Notes under the pieces: model-generated
Seen by the model: only the letters and a program-made list of their open reading frames with translations
What the model was told of the DNA's origin: nothing
The model's database searches: none
DNA from: an uncultured Chloroflexota bacterium
Lineage (GTDB): Bacteria > Chloroflexota > Limnocylindria > Limnocylindrales > CSP1-4
Direction: 5' to 3'
Assembly: GCA_903928275.1 (NCBI GenBank)
Contig: CAIYQJ010000216.1
Span: 1-14,547 of the forward strand
Length of the DNA stretch: 14,547 nt
Shown here: positions 14,512-14,547 of the stretch, piece by piece
How the letters are laid out: each line of letters starts with the position of its first letter
How positions within the stretch are numbered: position 1 is the first letter of the stretch
Program-made: the position numbers and the translations under genes

Positions 14512-14547
14512 GGGCGCGCGTGCTCGGCGGGCGCACGCTCCGACCGC

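Overview
The window is very GC-rich and gene-dense. Genes on both strands are packed with 4-bp overlaps or very short gaps. No tRNA, rRNA, CRISPR array, insertion sequence or integrase was seen. GC content, an extended -10 that sits directly before an ATG, NTGA gene overlaps and the protein families (degenerate PP2C plus propeller, DUF151 nuclease-like, several GT-C glycosyltransferases, DUF2723) suggest chromosomal DNA of an uncultured Chloroflexota-like bacterium, possibly of the Limnocylindria/Ellin6529 type. That taxonomy is an inference from gene content, not a measurement.

Layout. (1) 134-2404 (+) encodes a single-pass membrane protein: a PP2C-like domain that has lost its metal-binding residues, a transmembrane helix, an outer beta-propeller and a Pro/Ser/Thr-rich tail. 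(2) 2447-2968 (+) is a DUF151/bifunctional-nuclease-family protein with a -10 box placed so that its mRNA would be leaderless. (3) 6821 to 2996 (-) is a three-gene operon joined by GTGA overlaps: a polytopic GT-C enzyme, a DUF2723 membrane protein and a DPM1-like GT2. (4) 6839-12283 (+), divergent from that operon, encodes an 1814-residue fusion of two GT-C membrane modules. The second module is a PMT/GT39 enzyme whose first periplasmic loop is interrupted by about 410 residues resembling a beta-propeller. (5) 14511 to 12320 (-) is a PHP-domain phosphoesterase coupled by an ATGA overlap to a PimA-like GT4 enzyme; the PHP frame is open to the window edge.

Together, regions 3 to 5 look like a cell-envelope glycosylation locus. 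A GT2 could charge a polyprenyl phosphate with sugar on the inner face. Up to four GT-C modules could transfer lipid-linked sugars to proteins or glycans on the outer face. A cytosolic GT4 would glycosylate a lipid. The most unusual item is the propeller spliced into the PMT catalytic-loop region, in a protein that also carries a second complete GT-C module. The sugar, lipid carrier and acceptors cannot be read from the sequence.

Several start codons are annotated at positions other than the longest open frame: GTG 3778 and GTG 5430, set by GTGA overlaps, and TTG 6839, set by an AGGAGG ribosome-binding site.
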